DNA of 13,867 nucleotides from an uncultured Collinsella sp. (GTDB taxonomy: Bacteria; Actinomycetota; Coriobacteriia; Coriobacteriales; Coriobacteriaceae). Made by a program: the position numbers and the translations under genes. Shown piece by piece: positions 7,617 through 13,813 of the stretch. Location of the stretch: positions 1 through 13,867 of the forward strand of contig CABRIB010000054.1 of assembly GCA_902470915.1 (NCBI GenBank), given 5' to 3'. How positions within the stretch are numbered: position 1 is the first letter of the stretch; every line of letters begins with the position of its first letter. The notes beneath the pieces were generated by a model that saw nothing but the letters and a program-made list of their open reading frames with translations, did not search any database and was not told where the DNA came from.

Positions 7617-8444
7617 ATGATTGATGCGTGCCCCGATTCCGCCGTGCTCTTTTTTGACGTGGACGGCACGCTGACGTCGTTCGATCCCGACAACATGACC
7701 GACAAGGACTTTTCGGCGGTTCACCCCTCGCAGGCGGTCGTCGAGGCGTTTCATCGTCTGCGCGACGCGGGACACCATGCATTTATCTGCACGGGTCGTC
7801 CCTTGTGGCTGATTGCCGATGGCCTGCGCGCGCTGAACCCGGCGGGTGTCGTTGCCATGGCGGGAGCGACGCTCGAGGTCGAGGGCCGCGTGGTGCATGA
7901 GGACTGCTTTGACGAGGACGTTATTGAGGAGCTTGCGCGCCGTATGGCCGCGGCAGGGATTGAGGCCTTTTTCGAGACCAACGTGGCTACTTTTGCCCTG
8001 GAACCCGCGGGTGTTGAGCAGTCGTCTCTGATCGGCACTTCTGTGGTGCACAGCACCGAGGAAATGCGCGTCGACGGCAGTCTGCGCGTGGGCAAGGTAT
8101 GCCTCAGTGTGCCCAGTTTGGCTCGCGTGGCCAACGATGACGGCTTTATCGATCGCGAGTTTGAGCTGTGCAACACCGGTGGCCAGAATCGCGAGCTGAG
8201 CCCCAAGGGCATTGACAAGGGCGTGGGCGTGGCGCGAGCGCTGGAATACCTGGGTCGCACCGGCAACGCGCGCACCTTTGGCTTTGGCGATTCCGGCAAC
8301 GATCTGGGTATGCTCGCCGCTGTCGAGACGGCCGTGGCCATGGGCAACGCTATGCCCGAGGTCAAGGCGCTCGCCGACTACGTGACTGATGATGTCGCAC
8401 ACGACGGCACCGTCACAGCGATGCAGCATTTCGGCCTCATCTAA
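7617..8444 (+). CDS. Cof-type HAD-superfamily phosphatase
   Basis: This 275-residue HAD hydrolase (subfamily IIB, Cof type) probably dephosphorylates a small metabolite such as a sugar phosphate or a nucleotide; the substrate cannot be read from the sequence. All four motifs are present: FFDVDGTLT with nucleophile Asp14 and acid/base Asp16; CTGRP with Thr59; Lys201 in SPKGIDKGVGV; and FGFGDSGNDLGML with Asp225 and Asp229. The cap domain lies between about 85 and 190. The ATG at 7617 has AAAGGA six bases upstream (7605-7610). The gene is divergent from rlmKL and 193 bases ahead of the transaldolase gene on the same strand, with no clear terminator between them. The length is normal for the family and nothing is damaged. 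Confidence 0.88.
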   Translation: MIDACPDSAVLFFDVDGTLTSFDPDNMTDKDFSAVHPSQAVVEAFHRLRDAGHHAFICTGRPLWLIADGLRALNPAGVVAMAGATLEVEGRVVHEDCFDEDVIEELARRMAAAGIEAFFETNVATFALEPAGVEQSSLIGTSVVHSTEEMRVDGSLRVGKVCLSVPSLARVANDDGFIDREFELCNTGGQNRELSPKGIDKGVGVARALEYLGRTGNARTFGFGDSGNDLGMLAAVETAVAMGNAMPEVKALADYVTDDVAHDGTVTAMQHFGLI

Positions 8445-8505
8445 TGAATCCCACGTTCTGACGTTTGCTCAAACTGCGACTCTTTGCTTTTGCATGCTCA
8501 ATCGA

Positions 8506-8607
8506 TTTATCAAACCAAACACTGAGGTGTTTATACCGTTCGCCGAGAAGATAAAAAACCGCAGCTCACGCCTTGATAAACGTAGGTAAAGTGTTTAGCA
8601 GTTTATC
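8506..8607. promoter_or_regulatory. Cluster of GATAAA/TTTATC motifs upstream of the transaldolase gene
   Basis: TTTATCAA (8506-8513) is mirrored by TTGATAAA (8573-8580), and GATAAAC (8575-8581) is mirrored by GTTTATC (8601-8607). TTGATA at 8573-8578 could serve as a -35 box, but no good -10 box follows. A small 6-bp stem (8517-8522 / 8527-8532) also lies here. These may be operator half-sites, or chance in an AT-richer gap. Confidence 0.2.
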
Positions 8608-8637
8608 GGCCGTATGCTAGCGAAAGGAATCAGGCAG

Positions 8638-9342
8638 ATGGCAATCAAGGTGTTCGCTGACGGTGCAAACCTCGAGGGCATGCTCGACATGTACGAGAAC
8701 GGCAACGTTCAGGGTTTCACGACCAACCCGTCCCTTATGAAGAAGGGCGGCGTGACGGATTACCGCGCGTTTGCCAAGGAGGTCCTGGCCCACATCACCG
8801 ATGTGTCCGTCTCGTTTGAGGTCTTTGCCGACGACGTCGAGACCATGGAGGTCGAGGCGCGCGAGATCGCTACCTGGGCCGAGAACGTCTACGTCAAGAT
8901 TCCGTGCGTGACTACCAAGGGCGAGTCCACCGCCGAGCTGGTCCGCAAGCTTTCCGCCGACGGCATCAAGGTCAACGTCACTACCATCTTTACGCCTACG
9001 CAGGTCGATGAGATGGTCGAGGCCGTTGACACCGAGACGCCGTCCATTATCTCGCTCTTTGCCGGCCGTATCGCCGATACCGGCGTCGACCCCATTCCGT
9101 TTATGACGGAGTCGGTCAAGAAGGCCGCCGCCAAGCCCAACTGTGAGGTCCTGTGGGCGTCCACGCGCGAGCTCATCAACATTTACCAGGCAGAAGCCTG
9201 CGGTTGCCAGATCATTACGGTGCCCAACAGCATCCTGGCCAAGCGCAAGAACATCGGTCGCGACCCGTACGAGGTCTCGCTCGACACCGTGCGCGGCTTT
9301 GCCAAGGATATCGCCGCTTTGGGCTTCCATATTCTGCCGTAA
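8638..9342 (+). CDS. tal: Small transaldolase (transaldolase / fructose-6-phosphate aldolase family)
   Basis: This 234-residue TIM-barrel Schiff-base aldolase belongs to the short transaldolase/FSA group and acts in the non-oxidative pentose phosphate pathway in the cytosol. Visible active-site elements are Asp8 (VFADGANL), FTTNPSL with Asn30, the Schiff-base Lys87 (YVKIP), Thr116/Thr120 around TIFTPTQ, and SLFAGRIAD with Phe141 and Arg144. Phe141 occupies the position that is Phe in true transaldolases such as TalB and Tyr in FSA, which favours transaldolase activity. The start at 8638 is chosen because AAAGGA (8623-8628) lies nine bases upstream. An in-frame ATG at 8614 precedes that site and would add eight residues unlike the family. 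A hairpin and then a strong terminator follow the gene. Family membership is secure; the exact reaction is inferred. Confidence 0.88.
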   Translation: MAIKVFADGANLEGMLDMYENGNVQGFTTNPSLMKKGGVTDYRAFAKEVLAHITDVSVSFEVFADDVETMEVEAREIATWAENVYVKIPCVTTKGESTAELVRKLSADGIKVNVTTIFTPTQVDEMVEAVDTETPSIISLFAGRIADTGVDPIPFMTESVKKAAAKPNCEVLWASTRELINIYQAEACGCQIITVPNSILAKRKNIGRDPYEVSLDTVRGFAKDIAALGFHILP

Positions 9343-9372
9343 CGCGAACACTGGCTACGCCGCGGGCTGCTC

Positions 9373-9444
9373 GCCCCGGCCTTTCCTTTCCCTATCGCTC
9401 ACGCGCTTCGCGAGGGTCGCGCCAGGCAAAGGAAAGGCCGGGGC
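9373..9444. repeat. 17-bp perfect inverted repeat
   Basis: GCCCCGGCCTTTCCTTT (9373-9389) is exactly complementary to 9428-9444, with a 38-base spacer that can itself fold (CCCT/AGGG and CGC/GCG). It begins 30 bases after the transaldolase stop. There is no T run after it, so it is not an ordinary intrinsic terminator. It could be an RNA 3'-end stabiliser or a repeated element. Confidence 0.6.
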
Positions 9445-9468
9445 TGCCGACACGAGCTTGCCAGCAAG

Positions 9469-9495
9469 TTGGCGCTTGGTTTCCATATCCTGCCG
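9469..9495 (+). pseudogene. Relic of a second transaldolase 3' end
   Basis: In one frame these bases encode LALGFHILP, matching the last eight residues of the transaldolase (ALGFHILP at 9316-9339) without a gap. Over the 24 shared bases the five differences are all synonymous, and the stop codon is replaced by TGG. Nothing upstream of it continues the similarity. The best reading is a leftover from a tandem duplication or a recombination event. Confidence 0.5.
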
Positions 9496-9503
9496 TGGGC
9501 AAA

Positions 9504-9546
9504 GGTACCCCCGCCTGCGCCGTGCAAAATTGAGAGTATTCAGCAA
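9504..9546 (+). repeat. Left copy of a 43-bp inverted repeat
   Basis: The copy reads GGTACCCCC, eight variable bases, then CGTGCAAAATTGAGAGTATTCAGCAA in two blocks. It matches the reverse complement of 9667-9709 over the same length, with 34 of 43 positions identical; the differences are concentrated in the eight-base spacer. Confidence 0.65.
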
Positions 9547-9579
9547 GGTAAAGGCTTTTACCAGTTGGGTGAAGCACGG

Positions 9580-9628
9580 AACAGCCCCCGTTTTGGCTCT
9601 GACGACGCTAAAACGGGGGCTGTTTTTT
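9580..9628 (+). terminator. Strong intrinsic terminator of the transaldolase transcript
   Basis: The 15-bp perfect stem AACAGCCCCCGTTTT (9580-9594) pairs with 9610-9624 around a 15-base loop and is followed by TTTTTT, GC and TTTTT on the + strand. There is no T run on the minus side, so it acts rightward only. It lies 238 bases after the gene, beyond the hairpin and relic. Confidence 0.88.
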
Positions 9629-9666
9629 GCTTTTTCGCCTCTGAGGGGCATCCGGAACGGTGGAAT

Positions 9667-9709
9667 TTGCAGAATACTCGCGATTTTGCACGTCACTACA
9701 GGGGGTACC
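9667..9709 (-). repeat. Right copy of the 43-bp inverted repeat
   Basis: The reverse complement reads GGTACCCCC, TGTAGTGA, CGTGCAAAATCGCGAGTATT, CTGCAA. This has the same arrangement and length as 9504-9546. The GGGGTACCCC end also forms a small self-palindrome (9699-9713) next to the tex stop codon at 9724. Confidence 0.65.
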
Positions 9710-9723
9710 CCTGCTTTGGCGGT

Positions 9724-11871
9724 TTACTTCCCCTGTACCATGGTGAGCGAGATCTTCTTGTGGTCGCGATCGACCTTTTCGACCCACACCTTGACCGTGT
9801 CACCGACGCGCACCACGTCGCTCGGGTGCTTGACAAAGCGGTTGGCCAGCTTGGAGATGTGTACGAGGCCGTCCTGGTGCACGCCCACGTCGACGAAGGC
9901 GCCAAAGTCCACAACGTTGCGCACCGTGCCCTTGAGTTCCATGCCGGGCTCCAGGTCGTCGATGGAAAGCGCTGAGCGGCTAAAGACCACCTCGGGTGCG
10001 TCGTCGCGCGGGTCGCGACCGGGCTTCTTGAGCTCGTTGACGATGTCGATGAGCGTCAGGGTGCCGCAGTCCAGGTCGCTTGCCAGCGCCGAGATACTGC
10101 CCAGGCGGCGCTCGATGTCGGGCACGCCGCCACGGCTGAGCTCGCTGGCTTTAACGCCGGCGCGTTCCAGGACGGACGTGGCCACCTCGTAGCTTTCGGG
10201 GTGGACGCTCGTCGCGTCGAGCGGGTTCTTACCGCCGCTGATGCGCAGGAAACCCGCGGCGTTGAGGTATGCCTTGGGTCCCAGCTTGGGGACCTTCTTG
10301 AGCTGGCGGCGATCGGTAAAGGCGCCGTTTTCCTCGCGGTAGGCCACGATGTTCTTGGCCACGCTCGGCGTGATGCCCGATACGTATCCCAGCAGGCTTG
10401 CGCTCGCGGTGTTTACGTCGACGCCCACGCGGTTGACGACGTCCTCCACCACGTGGCCCAGGGTGCGTGAGAGCTCGGCCTGGTCAAGGTCGTGCTGGTA
10501 CTGGCCCACGCCGATGGACTGGGGCGGAATCTTGACGAGCTCTGCCAGCGGGTCCTGCAGGCGGCGGCCCAGGCTCATGGCGCCACGCACGGTGACGTCC
10601 AGATCGGGATACTCCTGGCTGGCGAGCTCGGAGGCGGAGTACACCGACGCGCCGGCTTCGTTAACGATGGTGTAGCGAAGGCTGGGCGCCTGCTCGGCAA
10701 TGAACTCCGAGACGACTTCCTCGGTCTCGCGGCTGGCGGTGCCGTTGCCGATGACGATGGTGTTGACGCTGTCCTTTTTGACGAGGCGGGCGAGCTCGCG
10801 CTTGGTGCCGGCGACGTCGTGGCGCGGCTTGGTGGGATAGACCACGCCGTGGTCGAGCAGCTTGCCGGTCTCGTCCATGACGGCGACCTTGCAGCCGGTG
10901 CGGTAGCCCGGATCGAGCGCGAGCACGCGGGCGCCGCGCACGGGGCGTGCCGAGAGCAGGCCCTCGAGATTCTTGGCAAAGACGTTGATGGCCTCGGTCT
11001 GCGCGCGAACGGTGAGCTTGGCGCGGGCTTCGCGCTCCAGCGAGGGGGCCATGAGGCGCTTGTAACCGTCAGCGATGGCGGCGTCAAAGACGGGCGCGAA
11101 GACGCCCTGACGGCGGGGCCAACGGCTGCCGAGGCGTGCCGTGGCGGCAGCACCGTCGACGTTCACGCGCACGCGGAGCTTGCCTTCGCGCTCACCGCGG
11201 TCGATAGCCAGCACGCGGTGGTTGGGTATACGGCGCAGTGGCTCATCATAGCTGTAGTACGGCTCGTAGGGAGTCTTTTCGGCGGGGTCGGTGGCCTCGA
11301 CGACGATGTCGGCGGTGTTTTGCGTAAAGGCGCGCAGGTCGGCGACGTTCTCGGGGTCCTCGGCTACCGTCTCGGCCACGATGTCGGCGGCGCCGGCGAG
11401 CGCCTTCTCGGGCGTGTCGAAGCCGGCCTCCTCGTTGACGTATGCCGCGGCGGCGTCGAGTGCGCTGCCCTTGGCCGAGGCCTGCATGATGACCATGTTG
11501 GCGAGTGGCTCCAGGCCGGCCTCGCGGGCCTTTTGCGCGCGGGTCATGCGCTTTTTGCGGTAGGGCTTGTAGAGGTCCTCGACACGCTGGAGCTGCGTGG
11601 CCTCGCGAATCTGCTGTTCGAGTTCGGGCGTGAGCTTGCCCTGGGCGTCGATGAGCAGAATGACGTCCTCTTTGCGCTGCTCAAGATTGCGCAGGTAGGA
11701 CAGGCGCTCGTCGAGTGCGCGCAGGGCGACGTCGTCCATGCCACCCGTGGCTTCCTTGCGGTAGCGCGAGATAAAGGGAATGGTGTTGCCCTCGTCGATG
11801 AGCTTGACGGCTGCCTCGATGTTGTCAGCCTTAAGGTTGAGCTCGCGGGCGAGCTGGGCGATAAGATCCAT
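9724..11871 (-). CDS. tex: Tex-family S1 RNA-binding protein
   Basis: This 715-residue protein is a full-length Tex, a nucleic-acid-binding protein tied to transcription (a relative of eukaryotic Spt6). Domain order is as expected: Tex N-terminal helical region (about 1-195, with IPFISRYRKEATGGMDD at 31-47), a middle region with IDRGEREGKL, a YqgF/RNase H-like domain (about 314-410, LALDPGYRTGCK and IGNGTASRETE), helix-hairpin-helix repeats (about 485-550, NTAS, YVSGI, LKKVPKLGPKAY) and a C-terminal S1 domain (about 643-712, GTVRNVVDFGAFVDVGVHQDG). The ATG at 11871 is preceded by AAGGAG at four bases and begins the family-typical MDLIAQLARELNL. An in-frame GTG 29 codons upstream would add a sequence unlike Tex. 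No convincing terminator follows on its strand, and upstream lies a long inverted repeat. Confidence 0.95.
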   Translation of the reverse strand: MDLIAQLARELNLKADNIEAAVKLIDEGNTIPFISRYRKEATGGMDDVALRALDERLSYLRNLEQRKEDVILLIDAQGKLTPELEQQIREATQLQRVEDLYKPYRKKRMTRAQKAREAGLEPLANMVIMQASAKGSALDAAAAYVNEEAGFDTPEKALAGAADIVAETVAEDPENVADLRAFTQNTADIVVEATDPAEKTPYEPYYSYDEPLRRIPNHRVLAIDRGEREGKLRVRVNVDGAAATARLGSRWPRRQGVFAPVFDAAIADGYKRLMAPSLEREARAKLTVRAQTEAINVFAKNLEGLLSARPVRGARVLALDPGYRTGCKVAVMDETGKLLDHGVVYPTKPRHDVAGTKRELARLVKKDSVNTIVIGNGTASRETEEVVSEFIAEQAPSLRYTIVNEAGASVYSASELASQEYPDLDVTVRGAMSLGRRLQDPLAELVKIPPQSIGVGQYQHDLDQAELSRTLGHVVEDVVNRVGVDVNTASASLLGYVSGITPSVAKNIVAYREENGAFTDRRQLKKVPKLGPKAYLNAAGFLRISGGKNPLDATSVHPESYEVATSVLERAGVKASELSRGGVPDIERRLGSISALASDLDCGTLTLIDIVNELKKPGRDPRDDAPEVVFSRSALSIDDLEPGMELKGTVRNVVDFGAFVDVGVHQDGLVHISKLANRFVKHPSDVVRVGDTVKVWVEKVDRDHKKISLTMVQGK

Positions 11872-11929
11872 GGGACTCCTTGCGTTTAAGGTGCGTTTGC
11901 AGCACAGGGCTACCAAGGATACCACCCGT

Positions 11930-11948
11930 CCCAAAAGACTGTTTTGGG
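11930..11948. repeat. Small perfect hairpin upstream of tex
   Basis: CCCAAAA (11930-11936) pairs with TTTTGGG (11942-11948) around GACTG. It lies about 60 bases upstream of the tex start, inside its likely leader or promoter. It could be an operator or an RNA hairpin; there is no direct indication which. Confidence 0.4.
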
Positions 11949-11955
11949 CCCGCGT

Positions 11956-12111
11956 CACGAAAACGGCCTATCTACTACGTTTAACCCATATGGGTCGACC
12001 ATTCCCCGGTTTTCAGAGAATACGCAAGCCGTCTACCTGCGGTTTTTATTTCGCGAAATTCGGCATGGTTGAGGGCGATCGGTTAAGCGTAGTAGATAGG
12101 CCCATTTCGTG
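11956..12111. repeat. Long inverted repeat of 31-bp arms
   Basis: The arm at 11956-11986 (CACGAAAACGGCCTATCTAC followed by TACGTTTAACC) matches the reverse complement of 12081-12111 at 28 of 31 positions. Weaker pairing continues inward (TC-ACCAT at 11995-12002 against 12065-12072). The centre holds a TTTCGCGAAA palindrome (12050-12059). No open frame or terminator T run is associated with it. It looks like two facing copies of a short repeat, or one long stem-loop. Confidence 0.65.
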
Positions 12112-12174
12112 GCGAACGAATCAAGCCGAGGTGCAAAATAGCCCCCGCCCCAGAAAAATCGTCGGCAAGGTAGC

Positions 12175-12210
12175 AAAATGCCCCGCGGGCAGGAGGCTGC
12201 TCGCGGGGCA
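12175..12210 (-). terminator. Intrinsic terminator of the dehydrogenase gene
   Basis: Read on the minus strand, a 9-bp GC stem (12202-12210 with 12179-12187), a G-T pair and a further GCAG/CTGC stem close a four-base loop. TTTT (12175-12178 complement) follows directly. It lies about 70 bases after the stop codon of the dehydrogenase gene. Confidence 0.85.
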
Positions 12211-12282
12211 AAGAAGAGGGGCTTGTTGGTGACGGACCGAAGGGTTCGGCATGGGGTTTCTGCCGCGGTCGCTCTTAAGGCA

Positions 12283-13323
12283 TTACAGCTCGACGAGCTG
12301 GCCGGTCTCGGCGGCCTCCTTGATAGCGTTGAGAAGCGTGAGCGTCTTAACGTTGTCGGCGGGGGTCACGACGGGCTCGACCTCGCGGCGGACAACCTTC
12401 ACAAAGTGCTTGAGCTGCATCTTGTGCGGCAGTGCCGGGTCGACGGCCGGAATCTCCATCTGCAGCGGCTTGTGCCAGTTGGAGGCGCCGTCGTAGGAGA
12501 ACTGGTGCAGGCGGGGCAGCGACAGGGCGCCCTTAGTGCCGCCGATAAAGTAGGCGTCGGCGTCGAAGGGGCGGTACTGCGGGTCCTCGCGAGCGGTTGC
12601 CTCCCAGTTCCAGGGGCTGGCGGTGGCGTCGGAGATGGTCATGCTTGCGAGCGCGCCATCGGCAAAACGGACGTTGACCACGGCGGAGTCCTCGGTCTCA
12701 AAACCGCGGGCGGCGCTGGACTGCATACCCTGGACGGCAACGGGCTCGCCCAGCAGGTAGCGGAGCAGGTCGACGTCGTGCACCAGGTTGACCAGGATCG
12801 GGCCGGCACCCTTCTTGCGGCGCCATTCGACATCGAAGTACTCGTCATTCTTATAGATCATGTAGTGGAAGCTCGACACGGTGAGCTTGCCCAGCTCGCC
12901 GGACTCGATGATCTCCTTGGCCTTGTTGACGAAGGGGTTGTGGCGACGGTGCTGACCCACGAGCACGGGCACGCCGGCGGTCTCGGCCTCGGCAGCGAAG
13001 GCCTGGGCATCCTCCAGGTCGTTGGAGATCGGCTTTTCGACCAGCGGCACGATGTTGCGCTTTACAGCCTCGCGGGCAACGCCCAGGTGCAGGTCGTTGG
13101 GGGTGGCGATAATGACGGCCTCGGGCTTGACCTCGTCCATCATCTGAGCGGGATCGGTGTAAAACGGCACGCCGGCGGCCTCGGCCGTGGCGCGGGCGCC
13201 CTCAAAGGCGTCGGCGATGGCGACGAGCTCGGACTCGGGCTCCTCGGTGACAAAGCGGATGTGGTTGCGGCCCATGGCGCCGGCGCCGATAACGGCAATG
13301 CGGACGGGGTTGAGCTCAGACAT
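12283..13323 (-). CDS. Gfo/Idh/MocA-family NAD(P)-dependent oxidoreductase
   Basis: This 346-residue dehydrogenase probably oxidises or reduces a sugar, inositol or a related polyol; the substrate is not readable. The N-terminal Rossmann fold has the dinucleotide loop VIGAGAMG (11-18), an acidic residue after the second strand (IADAF, about 36-40) and IIATPNDLH (71-79). The family motif EKPIS is at 96-100 with catalytic Lys97. The C-terminal domain has LVHDVDLLRYLLGE (180-193), where His182/Asp183 correspond to the active-site HD pair. The start ATG has AAGGAG five bases upstream. The gene lies downstream of, and on the same strand as, an MFS transporter gene, 69 bases apart with a REP-like hairpin between them. 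This suggests an uptake-plus-catabolism unit, but the pairing is inference. A good terminator follows. Confidence 0.88.
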   Translation of the reverse strand: MSELNPVRIAVIGAGAMGRNHIRFVTEEPESELVAIADAFEGARATAEAAGVPFYTDPAQMMDEVKPEAVIIATPNDLHLGVAREAVKRNIVPLVEKPISNDLEDAQAFAAEAETAGVPVLVGQHRRHNPFVNKAKEIIESGELGKLTVSSFHYMIYKNDEYFDVEWRRKKGAGPILVNLVHDVDLLRYLLGEPVAVQGMQSSAARGFETEDSAVVNVRFADGALASMTISDATASPWNWEATAREDPQYRPFDADAYFIGGTKGALSLPRLHQFSYDGASNWHKPLQMEIPAVDPALPHKMQLKHFVKVVRREVEPVVTPADNVKTLTLLNAIKEAAETGQLVEL

Positions 13324-13353
13324 TTCGACTCCTTAATACTGGTGACCGGTGGA

Positions 13354-13384
13354 ATGCGACAAAGGGGCTGTCCCTTTGTCGCAT
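13354..13384. repeat. REP-like hairpin between the transporter and dehydrogenase genes
   Basis: ATGCGACAAAGGG (13354-13366) is perfectly complementary to 13372-13384 with a five-base GCTGT loop. It shares the ACAAAGG-GC-TGTCCC core with 2478-2496, and sequence and stem with the partial copy at 4-21. There is no T run, so it is not a typical terminator. It may modulate the mRNA level between two genes of one transcript. Confidence 0.65.
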
Positions 13385-13392
13385 CGGTAAAA

Positions 13393-13813
13393 CTAGGCGG
13401 ACTTCTTCTTGCTGTCGGAGACCATCATGTAGACGGTGAGCACGACGGCGATGGCGGCGATCACAATGGCGCCGTAGAAGGACTGCTGATAGGCGGCGCT
13501 GCCGGCCTCGGCGTGATACAGCACGGCGGTGATGGGCTGGCTGATCCAGGTGGAAGCGGCATAACCCAAAAACATGATGCCGTAGTTGACGCCGATGTTA
13601 CTGGTGCCAAAGGCGCCACCGGTGAGCGGCGGGTAGATGACGAGCAGAGCGCCAAAGCTAAAGCCGAGCAGAGCGAGCGCCACAAAGAACATGGCCTGCG
13701 TAAAGCTCATCGACATGATGACGAGTGCGACGATGGTGACGACAAGGCTGATGAGCAGCGACTTATAGGCGCCGAGCTTGTCGATGATCTGGCCAAAGGA
13801 CAGACGTCCAACC
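13393..13813 (-). CDS. OFA-type MFS transporter, C-terminal fragment only
   Basis: Only the last 139 or so residues are present. The gene runs off the end of the true genomic sequence at 13813. What remains has about four hydrophobic segments and the cytoplasmic GRLSFGQIIDKLGAYKSL loop typical of the major facilitator superfamily. The NYGIMFLGYAASTW segment resembles the conserved NYG..F..Y stretch of the oxalate/formate antiporter (OFA) family. The tail is lysine-rich (SDSKKKSA). The ten residues MGSEMCIRDR that would precede it when translated from 13842 are adapter-derived and do not belong to the protein. The dehydrogenase gene follows on the same strand. The substrate is unknown; the family call is moderately sure. 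Confidence 0.75.

Larger units (their letters stand above)
9343..9723. other. Structured non-coding gap between the transaldolase gene and tex
   Basis: This 381-base convergent gap contains no gene I can support. In order it holds a 17-bp perfect hairpin (9373-9444), a relic of a transaldolase 3' end (9469-9495), the left copy of an inverted repeat (9504-9546), a strong rightward terminator (9580-9628), the right copy of the inverted repeat (9667-9709) and a small GC hairpin (9699-9713) just beyond the tex stop codon. Confidence 0.7.
11872..12282. other. Non-coding gap upstream of tex
   Basis: This 411-base gap has no supported gene. It holds the tex leader, a short hairpin (11930-11948), a 156-bp long inverted repeat (11956-12111) and the terminator of the dehydrogenase gene (12175-12210). 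No clear -35/-10 pair for tex could be found; a weak TATCCT lies on the minus strand near 11917-11922. Confidence 0.7.

Noticed and set aside
9143..10192. Long + strand frame running from the transaldolase gene through the gap into tex
   Set aside because: It crosses a strong terminator and two real genes in wrong frames; the translation is rich in S, R and T with no domain.
10492..11889. A 465-codon open frame antisense to tex
   Set aside because: It lies fully opposite a well-conserved gene, and its G/A/V/L/D-rich translation is what the complement of GC-rich codons gives. No start signal.
11872..11958. A 29-residue N-terminal extension of Tex from the in-frame GTG at 11958
   Set aside because: The added residues do not resemble Tex, and the ATG at 11871 has its own AAGGAG and the family-typical first residues.
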